This document shows, piece by piece, positions 14,837 to 22,589 of a stretch of 48,312 nt of DNA; the stretch's first letter is position 1; the number at the start of each line of letters is the position of its first letter. The position numbers were made by a program, and so were the translations under genes. The notes beneath the pieces are model-generated. The model did no database searches, was not told the origin of the DNA, and saw nothing but the letters and a program-made list of their open reading frames with translations. The DNA is from a virus: IMG/VR virus record IMGVR_UViG_3300027706_000012, positions 1-48,312 of that record; one strand, written 5' to 3'.

Positions 14837-17341
14837 ATGCTGCCAGAATACAAGCCGCTCGACCGCTCGAAGATGTCGGCGCAGCACCAGGCCATTGCCG
14901 ATATTCACGAGGCCAAATGGTCGGCTGCGCAGCGCGAAGAGTACCACAAGCATTTCCCTGAGCGCTTTGCCGGGCCGGATGGCTCGCTCAGCTTCCCGAT
15001 CTCGGACGCCGAAGACGTAGAACACGCGGCGCATCTGTACGGCCATTCGCCTGAGCCGGAGAAAACAAAGCACAAGATTGTCCACATCGCGAAGGCCTTG
15101 GGACTCACTCATGCTTTGCCTGAGTCCTGGATGGAAGAAGTAGATTGCTACTCGCCTGATGGAGAGTCTGAAGAGAACTACTACACCGGCGAACCGGTCA
15201 AGGAGGCCATCGTTCTCCAGGGCCGTATCACGGAAGATCAACCTGATGCCGCAAGGTTGGAGGGTTCCGAAATCCGTGTGACCGTCCTCAAAGGTGGCAA
15301 GTCCATTAACGGCTACTTCTACAATCAGGAAGCCTTACAGGAAGTTTCCCGCCTGATAGAAGGCGCTCGTGCCTACTCCGATCATGGTCGGACGCCTGCA
15401 GATGACCAGGTGCGCAGCATTCGTGATCTGGTCGGCTTCTATCACAACGCGCAATACATCGCGCCGCATTATCCAGATAATCCGACGGGCCGAGTCGATG
15501 CCACGCTGCACATCTTAGAGGCGGCTGGCTGGCTCAGAAGTATGGTCAAAGAAGCCATCACATTAGGACGGCCTGAACTGGTCGGCCTGTCTGTGGATAT
15601 CTTCGGCACGTGGCAGCATTCCGATGCTCATAAGGCAAAGGATGTTACTCGCGTGCTTAGCCTCAACTCGTGCGATATCGTTACCCGCCCCAGCGCTGGC
15701 GGCTCAATCCAGCGCATCCTTCATCATTCCTCACAAGGAGATTCCATGCCAGATAGTAAGAAACCTGCTGCCCCCTCTACAACGCAGCAAGAAACTCCCG
15801 TTACTCCATCGGCTCCTGCCCCAGCGCCGGAACCTTCGCCAGTTGCTCCTCAGCAGCACATCGTTGAACAGGTCCAGGCTCCTATCGACCTGGCTGAAGT
15901 GCGCCGCATTCGCGAGGAGCAGGAAGCGGCCCTCGCGCAGTTGCGCGCTGAGCAGGAAGCTGCGCGCCAGTTGCGTGAAGAACAGCAGCGCATTATCGAG
16001 CAGGCCAAACTCGACCGCTGCGCCGCTCTGCTCGACCGGCAGCTTGCCGCCTGCAATTTGCCGCAAGCTGTGCAGGCACAAATCCGCAGCCAGTTCGAGG
16101 GCCGCATCTTCGAGGCAAGCGAACTCGAATCAAACATCAATAACATGCGTACCATGCTGGCTGGCCTCGCCTCAACTGGCCTCATTCGTGATATGGGCTA
16201 TGAGCATCCCGCCGTTGGCGAGATGATTACCGAGGCCGAGAAGTTGCAGGCGGCCTTTGATCTGATGTTCGAAGACTCGAAGGCGAGTATGCTTTCTGAT
16301 TCCGAACGTGCCAGATTCGCCGGAGTGCGCGGCTTCACCTCGATTCGAGAGGCTTACGTGCGGATCACTGGCGACTCAGATATGAGCGGTATGCAAGTGC
16401 GCGAGCCGGGCCGTATCCGCGTCAGCGAGAATGCTCCCATTGCGCGCATGACCGAGGCCGATACCACCACTGCCAGTTTCTCCTACCTGCTTGGCACATC
16501 CATGAACAAGCGCCTCTTGAAGGACTACCAGGCGTGGCCTGCGGAGTGGCAAAAGTGGGTAGTTATCACTCCGATTAAAGATTTCAAACAGCAAACCCGC
16601 GTCCGGTTGGGCGCATTCGGCTCCCTTTCGACCGTCCCGGAAGACACCGCTTATACCACAATTAGCTTGACGGACACAGCGGCAACCTATGTCCCAACCA
16701 AACGGGGCAACCTGGTAACGGTATCCAGGGAAACGATTATTAATGACGATCTGCAAGCCATCAAGCAGATTCCAACCAAATTGGCCGTAGCTGCCGCTTA
16801 CACCCTGGCCGAGTTCGTGTACTCGTTCCTCTCCACCAATCCGAACATCTACGATGGCAGCGCGCTGTTTACCTCTGGCGCTCCACACGCCAACCTGGGA
16901 GCCGCCAACTTGAGTAGTGCCGCTATGCAAACAGGCGTCACCGCGATGCGCGAACAAACCAACTTCGCCGGCAAACGCTTAGGGCTGCGCCCCAGCTTCC
17001 TGGTTGTACCGCCTGAACTGGAATGGACAGCGATGGTCGTTACCAAGTCGGCAGGTGTGCCAGGCTCCAACAATAACGACATCAACCCGATGCTGGGTTA
17101 TGTCCAGCCTATCGTTTCCCCGCAGCTTTCCAGCTCGACTCAGTGGTTTCTCGTCGCAGACCCGAAAACCATCGACACCATTGAAATCGGCTTCGTTGGC
17201 GGCCAGGTGAATCCTGCACTCTTCATCCAGGATCAGCCATTATTCGGACTCAACTTTACTCAAGATGTCATATCGTATAAGGTGCGTCACGAGTACGGCG
17301 GGGCCGTCTTAGACTTCCGCGGAATGTATAGGGGCATTTAG
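14837..17341 (+). CDS. Prohead protease - scaffold - major capsid protein fusion
   Basis: 834 residues from ATG 14837 (GAGGAA upstream). Residues 120-300 resemble a prohead serine protease: candidate catalytic His in YSDHGRTPADD (H183) and Ser in LVGLSVDIFG (S252). Residues 305-410 are a Pro-rich stretch and a Gln/Glu/Arg coiled coil, as expected of a scaffold delta domain. Residues 500-834 look like an HK97-fold capsid protein (DTAYTTISLTDTAATYVPTK, RETIINDDLQAIKQIPTKLA). One polypeptide would self-process. An internal ribosome site at 15735 could make scaffold plus capsid alone. Confidence 0.8.
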   Translation: MLPEYKPLDRSKMSAQHQAIADIHEAKWSAAQREEYHKHFPERFAGPDGSLSFPISDAEDVEHAAHLYGHSPEPEKTKHKIVHIAKALGLTHALPESWMEEVDCYSPDGESEENYYTGEPVKEAIVLQGRITEDQPDAARLEGSEIRVTVLKGGKSINGYFYNQEALQEVSRLIEGARAYSDHGRTPADDQVRSIRDLVGFYHNAQYIAPHYPDNPTGRVDATLHILEAAGWLRSMVKEAITLGRPELVGLSVDIFGTWQHSDAHKAKDVTRVLSLNSCDIVTRPSAGGSIQRILHHSSQGDSMPDSKKPAAPSTTQQETPVTPSAPAPAPEPSPVAPQQHIVEQVQAPIDLAEVRRIREEQEAALAQLRAEQEAARQLREEQQRIIEQAKLDRCAALLDRQLAACNLPQAVQAQIRSQFEGRIFEASELESNINNMRTMLAGLASTGLIRDMGYEHPAVGEMITEAEKLQAAFDLMFEDSKASMLSDSERARFAGVRGFTSIREAYVRITGDSDMSGMQVREPGRIRVSENAPIARMTEADTTTASFSYLLGTSMNKRLLKDYQAWPAEWQKWVVITPIKDFKQQTRVRLGAFGSLSTVPEDTAYTTISLTDTAATYVPTKRGNLVTVSRETIINDDLQAIKQIPTKLAVAAAYTLAEFVYSFLSTNPNIYDGSALFTSGAPHANLGAANLSSAAMQTGVTAMREQTNFAGKRLGLRPSFLVVPPELEWTAMVVTKSAGVPGSNNNDINPMLGYVQPIVSPQLSSSTQWFLVADPKTIDTIEIGFVGGQVNPALFIQDQPLFGLNFTQDVISYKVRHEYGGAVLDFRGMYRGI
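15735..15748 (+). promoter_or_regulatory. Internal ribosome binding site in the protease-capsid gene
   Basis: AAGGAG at 15735-15740 stands 5 bases before an in-frame ATG (15746, codon 304), exactly at the protease/scaffold boundary. Translation here would give a 531-residue scaffold-capsid protein without the protease, the nested-gene arrangement known from lambda (C/Nu3) and Mu (I/Z). Confidence 0.6.
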
Positions 17342-17374
17342 CTAGCTGATCTCCCATGAGGAGAAACAGTAACG

Positions 17375-17405
17375 GTGAAGTGTAAAGTGATGCTTTACAC
17401 TTCAC
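17375..17405 (+). other. Perfect 13-bp stem-loop after the capsid gene
   Basis: Arms 17375-17387 and 17393-17405, loop TGATG, no T-run. It could slow decay or tune read-through after the abundant capsid message. A second hairpin sharing GAAGTGT occurs at 21075. Confidence 0.6.
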
Positions 17406-17438
17406 CTGCTCTATCAATGAAAAGGAGATTGATCAGCT

Positions 17439-17849
17439 ATGGCACAAATTCCGAATCCTAATGCGCAGACCGTCTCTGATGGCCTCAATACCTATTGGAA
17501 TGTTGATACGCAGAATAAGCACGCTCAGCTTACGAATGCTGACTTGAGCGTGTCGCAGAGTAGTGGTGCTGCTCCTGATCCTGGGGCGGGCGGCACGATT
17601 GCGACGGCGGGTGTGGTGGTGGCGCGTGTGAATCCGGCGGCTGCGCGCACAGGCGTGATTTTGCAGCCTGGGACGCAGCCAGGGCAGATGTGCCTGGTGG
17701 TGAACGAAGCGGCTGCCGCCAACTCGATTACCTGGGCTGCGGCTGGCACCTCAAACGTCGCAGATGGCGCTGGCGCTGCTCTTGCTGGCCTCACCTCGCG
17801 CCTGTTCGTGTGGGACTCCTTTACCTCGTTGTGGTATAGGGCCGCGTAA
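17439..17849 (+). CDS. Probable head decoration or minor virion protein
   Basis: 136 residues, Ala/Gly/Thr-rich, AAGGAG before the ATG. The middle (VVVARVNPAAARTGVILQPG; MCLVVNEAAAANSITWAAAG) looks like a small beta-sandwich found in phage surface proteins. Follows the capsid gene. Confidence 0.5.
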   Translation: MAQIPNPNAQTVSDGLNTYWNVDTQNKHAQLTNADLSVSQSSGAAPDPGAGGTIATAGVVVARVNPAAARTGVILQPGTQPGQMCLVVNEAAAANSITWAAAGTSNVADGAGAALAGLTSRLFVWDSFTSLWYRAA

Positions 17850-17864
17850 ATAAAGGAGCCTGAT

Positions 17865-18503
17865 ATGAGCGGCTTTATTGGCAATGATGGCTCTGAACTG
17901 GCTGGAGGCATTAATCCCTCTGGCGTTGTGCAAGGGATGTTGGTCGATTCTGCTGGTAGATTGCTTACGGCCAACTACATCAATGGCTCGCCTGTGGGCG
18001 TGAGCAATCCTTATCCGAGCGCGGATCAGTTGCGTGGGTGGCTGCAAAACGGTCAGGTGTTTAGCGCCACGACCGGCTCGCAGGCTGCGCCTGCTGGCGC
18101 TGCGGTGGTGGGGTTGGCGCTGGTCAACCCTGCCAATTCGGGCAAGTCTATCTATGTGTTCGCAGCGCGCATCTACTACGCCACCTCTATTGGCAAGCAC
18201 CAGCTCAACATGTATGCCGGAGATCCCGCTTTGACGGGTCTGACAGGCATGGGGCCATACAACCTCAAAGCTGGCGGCCCTGCCTCGGTCGCGACGGTTG
18301 AGGGTCAGAACACCAACATCGCCACGCTGAACGGCAACCAGGTGATGCCAGGTGCTACCACCGGTAACACGCCCTTTGACTTCCTGGCGAACCGGCCCGG
18401 CATTCTGCTTCCAGCAGGAGTCTCAGTGAACTCGGTGGCGCTCTACATCAACAGTAACGCGGCCTCAACCTGGGCGGCTGAATTCGATTGGGTGGAATAC
18501 TAA
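17865..18503 (+). CDS. Probable virion/tail surface protein
   Basis: 212 residues with AAGGAG upstream; beta-rich with many Gly, Asn and Ser (VVGLALVNPANSGKSIYVFA; LYINSNAASTWAAEFDWVEY). No signal peptide. Part of a run of surface-type genes; exact role unknown. Confidence 0.5.
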   Translation: MSGFIGNDGSELAGGINPSGVVQGMLVDSAGRLLTANYINGSPVGVSNPYPSADQLRGWLQNGQVFSATTGSQAAPAGAAVVGLALVNPANSGKSIYVFAARIYYATSIGKHQLNMYAGDPALTGLTGMGPYNLKAGGPASVATVEGQNTNIATLNGNQVMPGATTGNTPFDFLANRPGILLPAGVSVNSVALYINSNAASTWAAEFDWVEY

Positions 18504-18506
18504 GCG

Positions 18507-20405
18507 ATGGGAACAGGTACGACGCGGCTGCAAGACACCTTTGCCACAGGAGGCCGGGGATCACCGAATGTGTGGTCTCCCGCCTCCTCTGGCTTAAACT
18601 GGTCGCATCCGAATGGAACCGCGACGCTCGGCTTTACCGGCTCGCAGGGAACGCTCAGCGGAGATACCAGTAAGAACGTCATGCTGTTGGGTTCGACCAT
18701 TTTGCAGGACGCGGACATCACCTGCCACTTGAGTAGCACCTCGCCAAATGATGTACTCGGCCCGGTAGGCCGCTATAACTCCAATGGTGGGACAAACTAC
18801 TACCGGGCAACCTATCAGAATGGCACGCTCTTTTTACAGAAGGTTGTGCTGGGTGGCCCTACCACGATTGCCTCGATTGCGGTTCCACCGGCCAGTGCTG
18901 GCTATTATGTGAGGCTTCAAATTACGAGCGTACCGGTCAATAATCTCAAAGTCTCGTACTGGCGCGATGGCGAGACTGACCCGGCCCTCGCGGGAAGCTG
19001 GTGGATCACGGCAACCGACTCGACGCAGCAGTTGCTTGTTCCGGGGCAATGTGGAGTCTACGGCAATGCTAACGCAGCCGGTGACACGATGAATTATGAC
19101 TCGTTCATCGTCGCTGATCCGAACGCCTGGCCTTCTCCACCTTCATCGGTTCCGGACTTGCCCTATGTGATGACCTTGCAGGTCCCGAGTAACAATACGC
19201 CTTTCTTGAGTTGGCAAACGATGCAGGATCTTATGGGCTGGGGAGTTGGCGTGTATCTGCGCTACCAATTGCACTGGAAGGTTGTGGAGCCGAACGCCGA
19301 CGGCAATTACAACTGGAGCTATTCGGACTATGCGGTCTCGCTGTGTAACGCCTTCGGCATCCGCATCTTGTGGCCGCTTCAGGACCCTCCAACTCCGTAT
19401 AGGACCATCAGCCCGACCGATGGCAGTACGCAGCCTCCTGCGAGCGGGAACTATGGCAACCCTACGGCCTGGCGTACTTTTGCGAGCGCTGTAGCCAATC
19501 GCTATAACGGAACAGTAGCCAGTCCCTGGACTGGCCGCCCGATGTACCTCGATGCCATCCAACTGGAGAATGAGGACTACGATTCGAGCAGCCACACGCC
19601 TCGCGATATTCAATCACAGTGGCTCGTGCCTGTGGCTCAGACCTGCTATCCGGCCATCAAAGCGGTGCATCCACAATGCAAGGTTGGGCTGTGCGCGGTG
19701 CGCAAAACCACCACTTCAGCACTCAGCCACATTCAAAACTGGATGACGAACCTGTACACCTATTCGGGCGGGATTGGTGGGAATGCAGACTGGTTGGATT
19801 TCCACTACTACCGCGATGGAAGTAGCGCAGGTCTCGATCCCAACACGCAGGATTCCAACACGCCATCAGTCGCCACAGAACTGGCGACAATCCTGGCAAT
19901 TATTGCGCAGTACGGCCAGCATCAACAGGTCTGGTGCTGTGAGTATGGTTGGAATACTGTGAATGCCAACACTGACCAGTACGGCAATTCTAGCCAGCTC
20001 GTCAGCCAGGCGGTTCAGGCGCAGTACAACCAGGAAATGATGGACGCTATGCGGCTGGGCGGTGGCTCCAAAGTGGGCATCTTCACGATGGACCCAACGG
20101 CGCAGGAATCCATCGTGAGTCTGCCCCCTGCGCAGGGACAGAACCCTGTACCAACGACGGTGAGTACGGTGCAGAAGTCGATCAGCCAGGTCGTGAACAA
20201 TGCGTACACCTACCTGCTGGCCTACTCGGCGATGGCAACCTATATTGCCTCGTATCCCGCCTGGTCGAGTGCGAGCGGTGGGAGTGGGTCAATGGTCGAG
20301 GCCTGCTCACGCGATGGCATCATCGAGGCTAGTTCGAGAGATGGCTATGTGGTATCGACATCAAGGGATGGCTATGTGGTAGCTACTTCTCGAGGGGGTT
20401 ACTAA
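18507..20405 (+). CDS. Virion glycoside-hydrolase-like protein with C-terminal repeats
   Basis: 632 residues. The N-terminal 200 residues look like a concanavalin/LamG-type sandwich (SPASSGLNWSHPNGTATLGF ... CGVYGNANAAGDTMNYDSF). Residues 215-560 resemble a retaining TIM-barrel glycosidase (GH5/39-like): IQLENEDY puts a Glu at about 354 as acid/base, and CCEYGWNT a Glu at about 479 as nucleophile. A Ser/Gly linker leads to four 9-residue repeats of the SRDGYVV type. Inferred role: degradation of the host surface polysaccharide during adsorption. Confidence 0.7.
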   Translation: MGTGTTRLQDTFATGGRGSPNVWSPASSGLNWSHPNGTATLGFTGSQGTLSGDTSKNVMLLGSTILQDADITCHLSSTSPNDVLGPVGRYNSNGGTNYYRATYQNGTLFLQKVVLGGPTTIASIAVPPASAGYYVRLQITSVPVNNLKVSYWRDGETDPALAGSWWITATDSTQQLLVPGQCGVYGNANAAGDTMNYDSFIVADPNAWPSPPSSVPDLPYVMTLQVPSNNTPFLSWQTMQDLMGWGVGVYLRYQLHWKVVEPNADGNYNWSYSDYAVSLCNAFGIRILWPLQDPPTPYRTISPTDGSTQPPASGNYGNPTAWRTFASAVANRYNGTVASPWTGRPMYLDAIQLENEDYDSSSHTPRDIQSQWLVPVAQTCYPAIKAVHPQCKVGLCAVRKTTTSALSHIQNWMTNLYTYSGGIGGNADWLDFHYYRDGSSAGLDPNTQDSNTPSVATELATILAIIAQYGQHQQVWCCEYGWNTVNANTDQYGNSSQLVSQAVQAQYNQEMMDAMRLGGGSKVGIFTMDPTAQESIVSLPPAQGQNPVPTTVSTVQKSISQVVNNAYTYLLAYSAMATYIASYPAWSSASGGSGSMVEACSRDGIIEASSRDGYVVSTSRDGYVVATSRGGY

Positions 20406-20740
20406 TGGGCGTATCTCCCTGGCCTGTTGGGCAACTTACTCCTATGACGATCCCTCTGACTCAGGAGAGCAAGATCGTTGATCTGACCAATGAGAACATT
20501 GGGCACTTGAGCGTCTTGATCTACTCAGTCACCACCAATGGCCCGACGACGATCTATACCCTGCTGCGCACCAGTACCGGGCCGATCTCCATCGTGCAGA
20601 ACAAACCGGCGATTATTCAATGGTCGCCCTCCTCGTTAGATGTTGCCAGCGCTGGTAACTTCGCGTTTCGCGTTGAAGTCAACTGGGGCGGCATAACTCC
20701 CCAACTCTTCGACTATATCCCCTGGGTAATCCAGGCTTAA
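20405..20740 (+). CDS. Small virion-type protein of unknown function
   Basis: 111 residues; the ATG overlaps the previous stop by one base. Beta-rich (HLSVLIYSVTTNGPTTIYTL; FAFRVEVNWGG). Probably a small tail or fibre-associated domain. Confidence 0.5.
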   Translation: MGVSPWPVGQLTPMTIPLTQESKIVDLTNENIGHLSVLIYSVTTNGPTTIYTLLRTSTGPISIVQNKPAIIQWSPSSLDVASAGNFAFRVEVNWGGITPQLFDYIPWVIQA

Positions 20741-20769
20741 CCAATCCCTTATCAAGAAAGGAACCTCGT

Positions 20770-21063
20770 ATGTTAGATGCTGCGGAACTCTTGTTTTTAG
20801 GTCGCTATAACGGCGGCGCATATGGTCCCATAGGCACCTATGTCAACCTGCGCACGCTGGACTATTACCAGCAGGCGGCAGACGGCAACCTGCCAACCGA
20901 TGGCACCTATATCCTCATCTCGTCCAATGCGACGCTCTCGGCTTCGCAGATTGCCACAACCATTAACGGCGTGCTGAACACGTCCTATACCTCGGCCAGC
21001 TTCCACGCGCGCACCGGCTCGGATGCGGCGTACTCGCAAGGCCAGGCATCCGACGACGCTTAG
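20770..21063 (+). CDS. Small protein of unknown function in the late operon
   Basis: 97 residues, GAAAGGAAC before the ATG. Contains YQQAADGNLPTDGTYILISS and a Ser/Ala-rich end. No recognised domain. Confidence 0.5.
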   Translation: MLDAAELLFLGRYNGGAYGPIGTYVNLRTLDYYQQAADGNLPTDGTYILISSNATLSASQIATTINGVLNTSYTSASFHARTGSDAAYSQGQASDDA

Positions 21064-21074
21064 TTATGCTACTT

Positions 21075-21114
21075 GCCTTGCACACTTCCACAGATGAATG
21101 GAAGTGTGCAAGGC
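21075..21114 (+). other. Perfect 16-bp stem-loop
   Basis: Arms 21075-21090 and 21099-21114 with an 8-nt loop; one of the longest perfect stems in the window, without a T-tail. It sits between late genes, and the loop contains a possible ATG (21098) for the next frame, so it could control that gene's translation. Confidence 0.65.
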
Positions 21115-21133
21115 TCTGCTGGGAAGTACGGAA

Positions 21134-21724
21134 GTGCAAGCAATCCGGCGCGGAATTATTCAATCCTTCAATCCTGTCTCATACACCGCAACGGTGCTGC
21201 TCCTGGAAGCCACTAGCGCAGCGCTGCAGAACGTGCCAATCTCCAACTCGGTTGATGGTACGAGCGTCGTGGCCGGTGCGTACTGCGCTGTTCTCTTCTT
21301 TGATGCCAACAACTACGCTGATGCGGTCGTATTGGCTTGCTATCCCAACGGAAGCGGCGGCGTCCCTTCACCAACTCCGGGTCGCGTGGTCTTTTGCGCT
21401 GGTTATCAATGGGTTAATGCGCAAAACATTGCGGCGAACACAGTAGCAACTTACTCAGTCACCGGCGCGGGCGGGATTCCTGCCGGTGCTTTAGGTGTGA
21501 TCTATAAAGCCTACTTCACTAGCGCGAATGTTGGAACCTCGATCCAGCTTGCTCCGCACAACGGTTCAATCGCCAATTATGACACCATCGGCAATCTCCA
21601 GGTGGCTGGCCAGTACGTCAACGGCGGCGGTATCCTGCAAGTCGATGCCAACGGCCAGATTGACATCAAGGCCAATAACAATGCTGCAACCGTGAGTTTT
21701 TTCACGCATGGCTATGTCTTCTAA
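21134..21724 (+). CDS. Baseplate/tail-tip-like protein
   Basis: 196 residues from GTG 21134; ATG 21098 is in frame but lies in the hairpin loop. The N-terminal part (GIIQSFNPVSYTATVLLLEA, then AGAYCAVLFFDANNYADAVV) resembles the OB-fold start of phage baseplate-spike proteins. The rest is Gly/Asn/Ala-rich and beta-like. Spike or tail-tip role inferred. Confidence 0.55.
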   Translation: MQAIRRGIIQSFNPVSYTATVLLLEATSAALQNVPISNSVDGTSVVAGAYCAVLFFDANNYADAVVLACYPNGSGGVPSPTPGRVVFCAGYQWVNAQNIAANTVATYSVTGAGGIPAGALGVIYKAYFTSANVGTSIQLAPHNGSIANYDTIGNLQVAGQYVNGGGILQVDANGQIDIKANNNAATVSFFTHGYVF

Positions 21725-21823
21725 GCGGTAGAGGCGATCTTGGAAAACAGTCAACAACGCCGCTTGATCGCGGCTACCGCTTCGCGGTCAGTTGACTGAA
21801 AGGAACGAAAGGCGGCTGCGCTC

Positions 21824-22075
21824 ATGTCAGAAGAAACGCTGCGGCGCATCAATACGCTGCTCGACGCGCTGGAACGCCACGCGCTCGACTTGATAGCGGC
21901 AGCCAATCCGCAGAATATCGAGCCAAAGGATGCCGCCATTGCAGCAGGCAAGCACGCGATGGTCATCGCCCGCCTGCTCGAACTTCGGCGGCAGGTCGAG
22001 GGCGAATCCTCAAGCGGCGGCCATGAAGATGAACTCTTGCGCGCACTGCTCGGTGATATGCCGCCTCTCCGGTAG
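21824..22075 (+). CDS. Small helical protein
   Basis: 83 residues, MSEETLRRINTLLDALERHA then NPQNIEPKDAAIAAGKHAMV. Size and helical composition would fit a small terminase-type DNA binder or chaperone, but it is far from the large terminase and I do not assign it. Confidence 0.5.
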   Translation: MSEETLRRINTLLDALERHALDLIAAANPQNIEPKDAAIAAGKHAMVIARLLELRRQVEGESSSGGHEDELLRALLGDMPPLR

Positions 22076-22100
22076 CTTGTTCGGTAGGTATTTCTACCTA

Positions 22101-22167
22101 TTGACGCTAGTGAATCTCGGCAATTACACTGAGTATTCATCAGCTTCGATGTATCGTAGAACGATAC
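22101..22167 (+). promoter_or_regulatory. Promoter/operator region before the receiver gene
   Basis: A TTGACG box near 22101 is followed by a perfect 7-bp dyad GTATCGTAGAACGATAC (22151-22167) just before the ribosome site of the receiver gene. No clear -10 at ideal spacing. Suggests that this gene has its own control inside the late operon. Confidence 0.4.
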
Positions 22168-22190
22168 AAATAAGAAAAGGGGTGCATGGA

Positions 22191-22580
22191 ATGTTGATAG
22201 GAATTGTGGAAGACGATCCTGACCTGAACGAGTTGTACCGCACTGGTCTCTTGCTGGCCGGTCATGAGTCGCGTGGCTGGTATAACGCGGTCGATGCCCT
22301 GCGCGATCTGCTCGGCCTGAAGCTCAACCGCGAGAAGTTGCCGGAGGTGGTAGTTGTCGATTTAAACCTGCCGGGCGGCATCGATGGGGCCGAACTCATC
22401 AAGCGGCTGCGCGAAGAGATTGCACCGCAGGAAGTCCAGTTTGTGCTGATGAGTGGAAACGACCTGGCTGAGCAGCGTTTAAAAGAGCGGCATATCCTCG
22501 ACGTGCCTTTCTTTAAAAAAACGGGCCTGACTCCTTCGGCCTTGCTCAAGGAATGTAAGAAACTGGCGAAAGCCTTGTAG
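22191..22580 (+). CDS. Stand-alone response-regulator receiver domain (CheY-like)
   Basis: 129 residues, AAAGGGG before ATG 22191. Full receiver layout: acidic pair EDDPD at the N-terminus, phospho-acceptor in VVVDLNLPGG, Ser in VLMSGND, and Lys in PFFKKTG. No output domain. Receivers are rare in phage late operons. A possible partner is the LuxR-type HTH protein at 7888, which lacks a receiver; a host histidine kinase would be the input. That pairing is inference. Confidence 0.85.
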   Translation: MLIGIVEDDPDLNELYRTGLLLAGHESRGWYNAVDALRDLLGLKLNREKLPEVVVVDLNLPGGIDGAELIKRLREEIAPQEVQFVLMSGNDLAEQRLKERHILDVPFFKKTGLTPSALLKECKKLAKAL

Positions 22581-22589
22581 GTTGCCTGA

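Noticed and set aside
16376-16957. 193-residue minus-strand frame
   Set aside because: Antisense to the capsid part of the fusion gene; no start signal.
21824-22075. Terminase small subunit
   Set aside because: Size is compatible, but no HTH is evident and it is 13 kb from the large subunit on the other strand.
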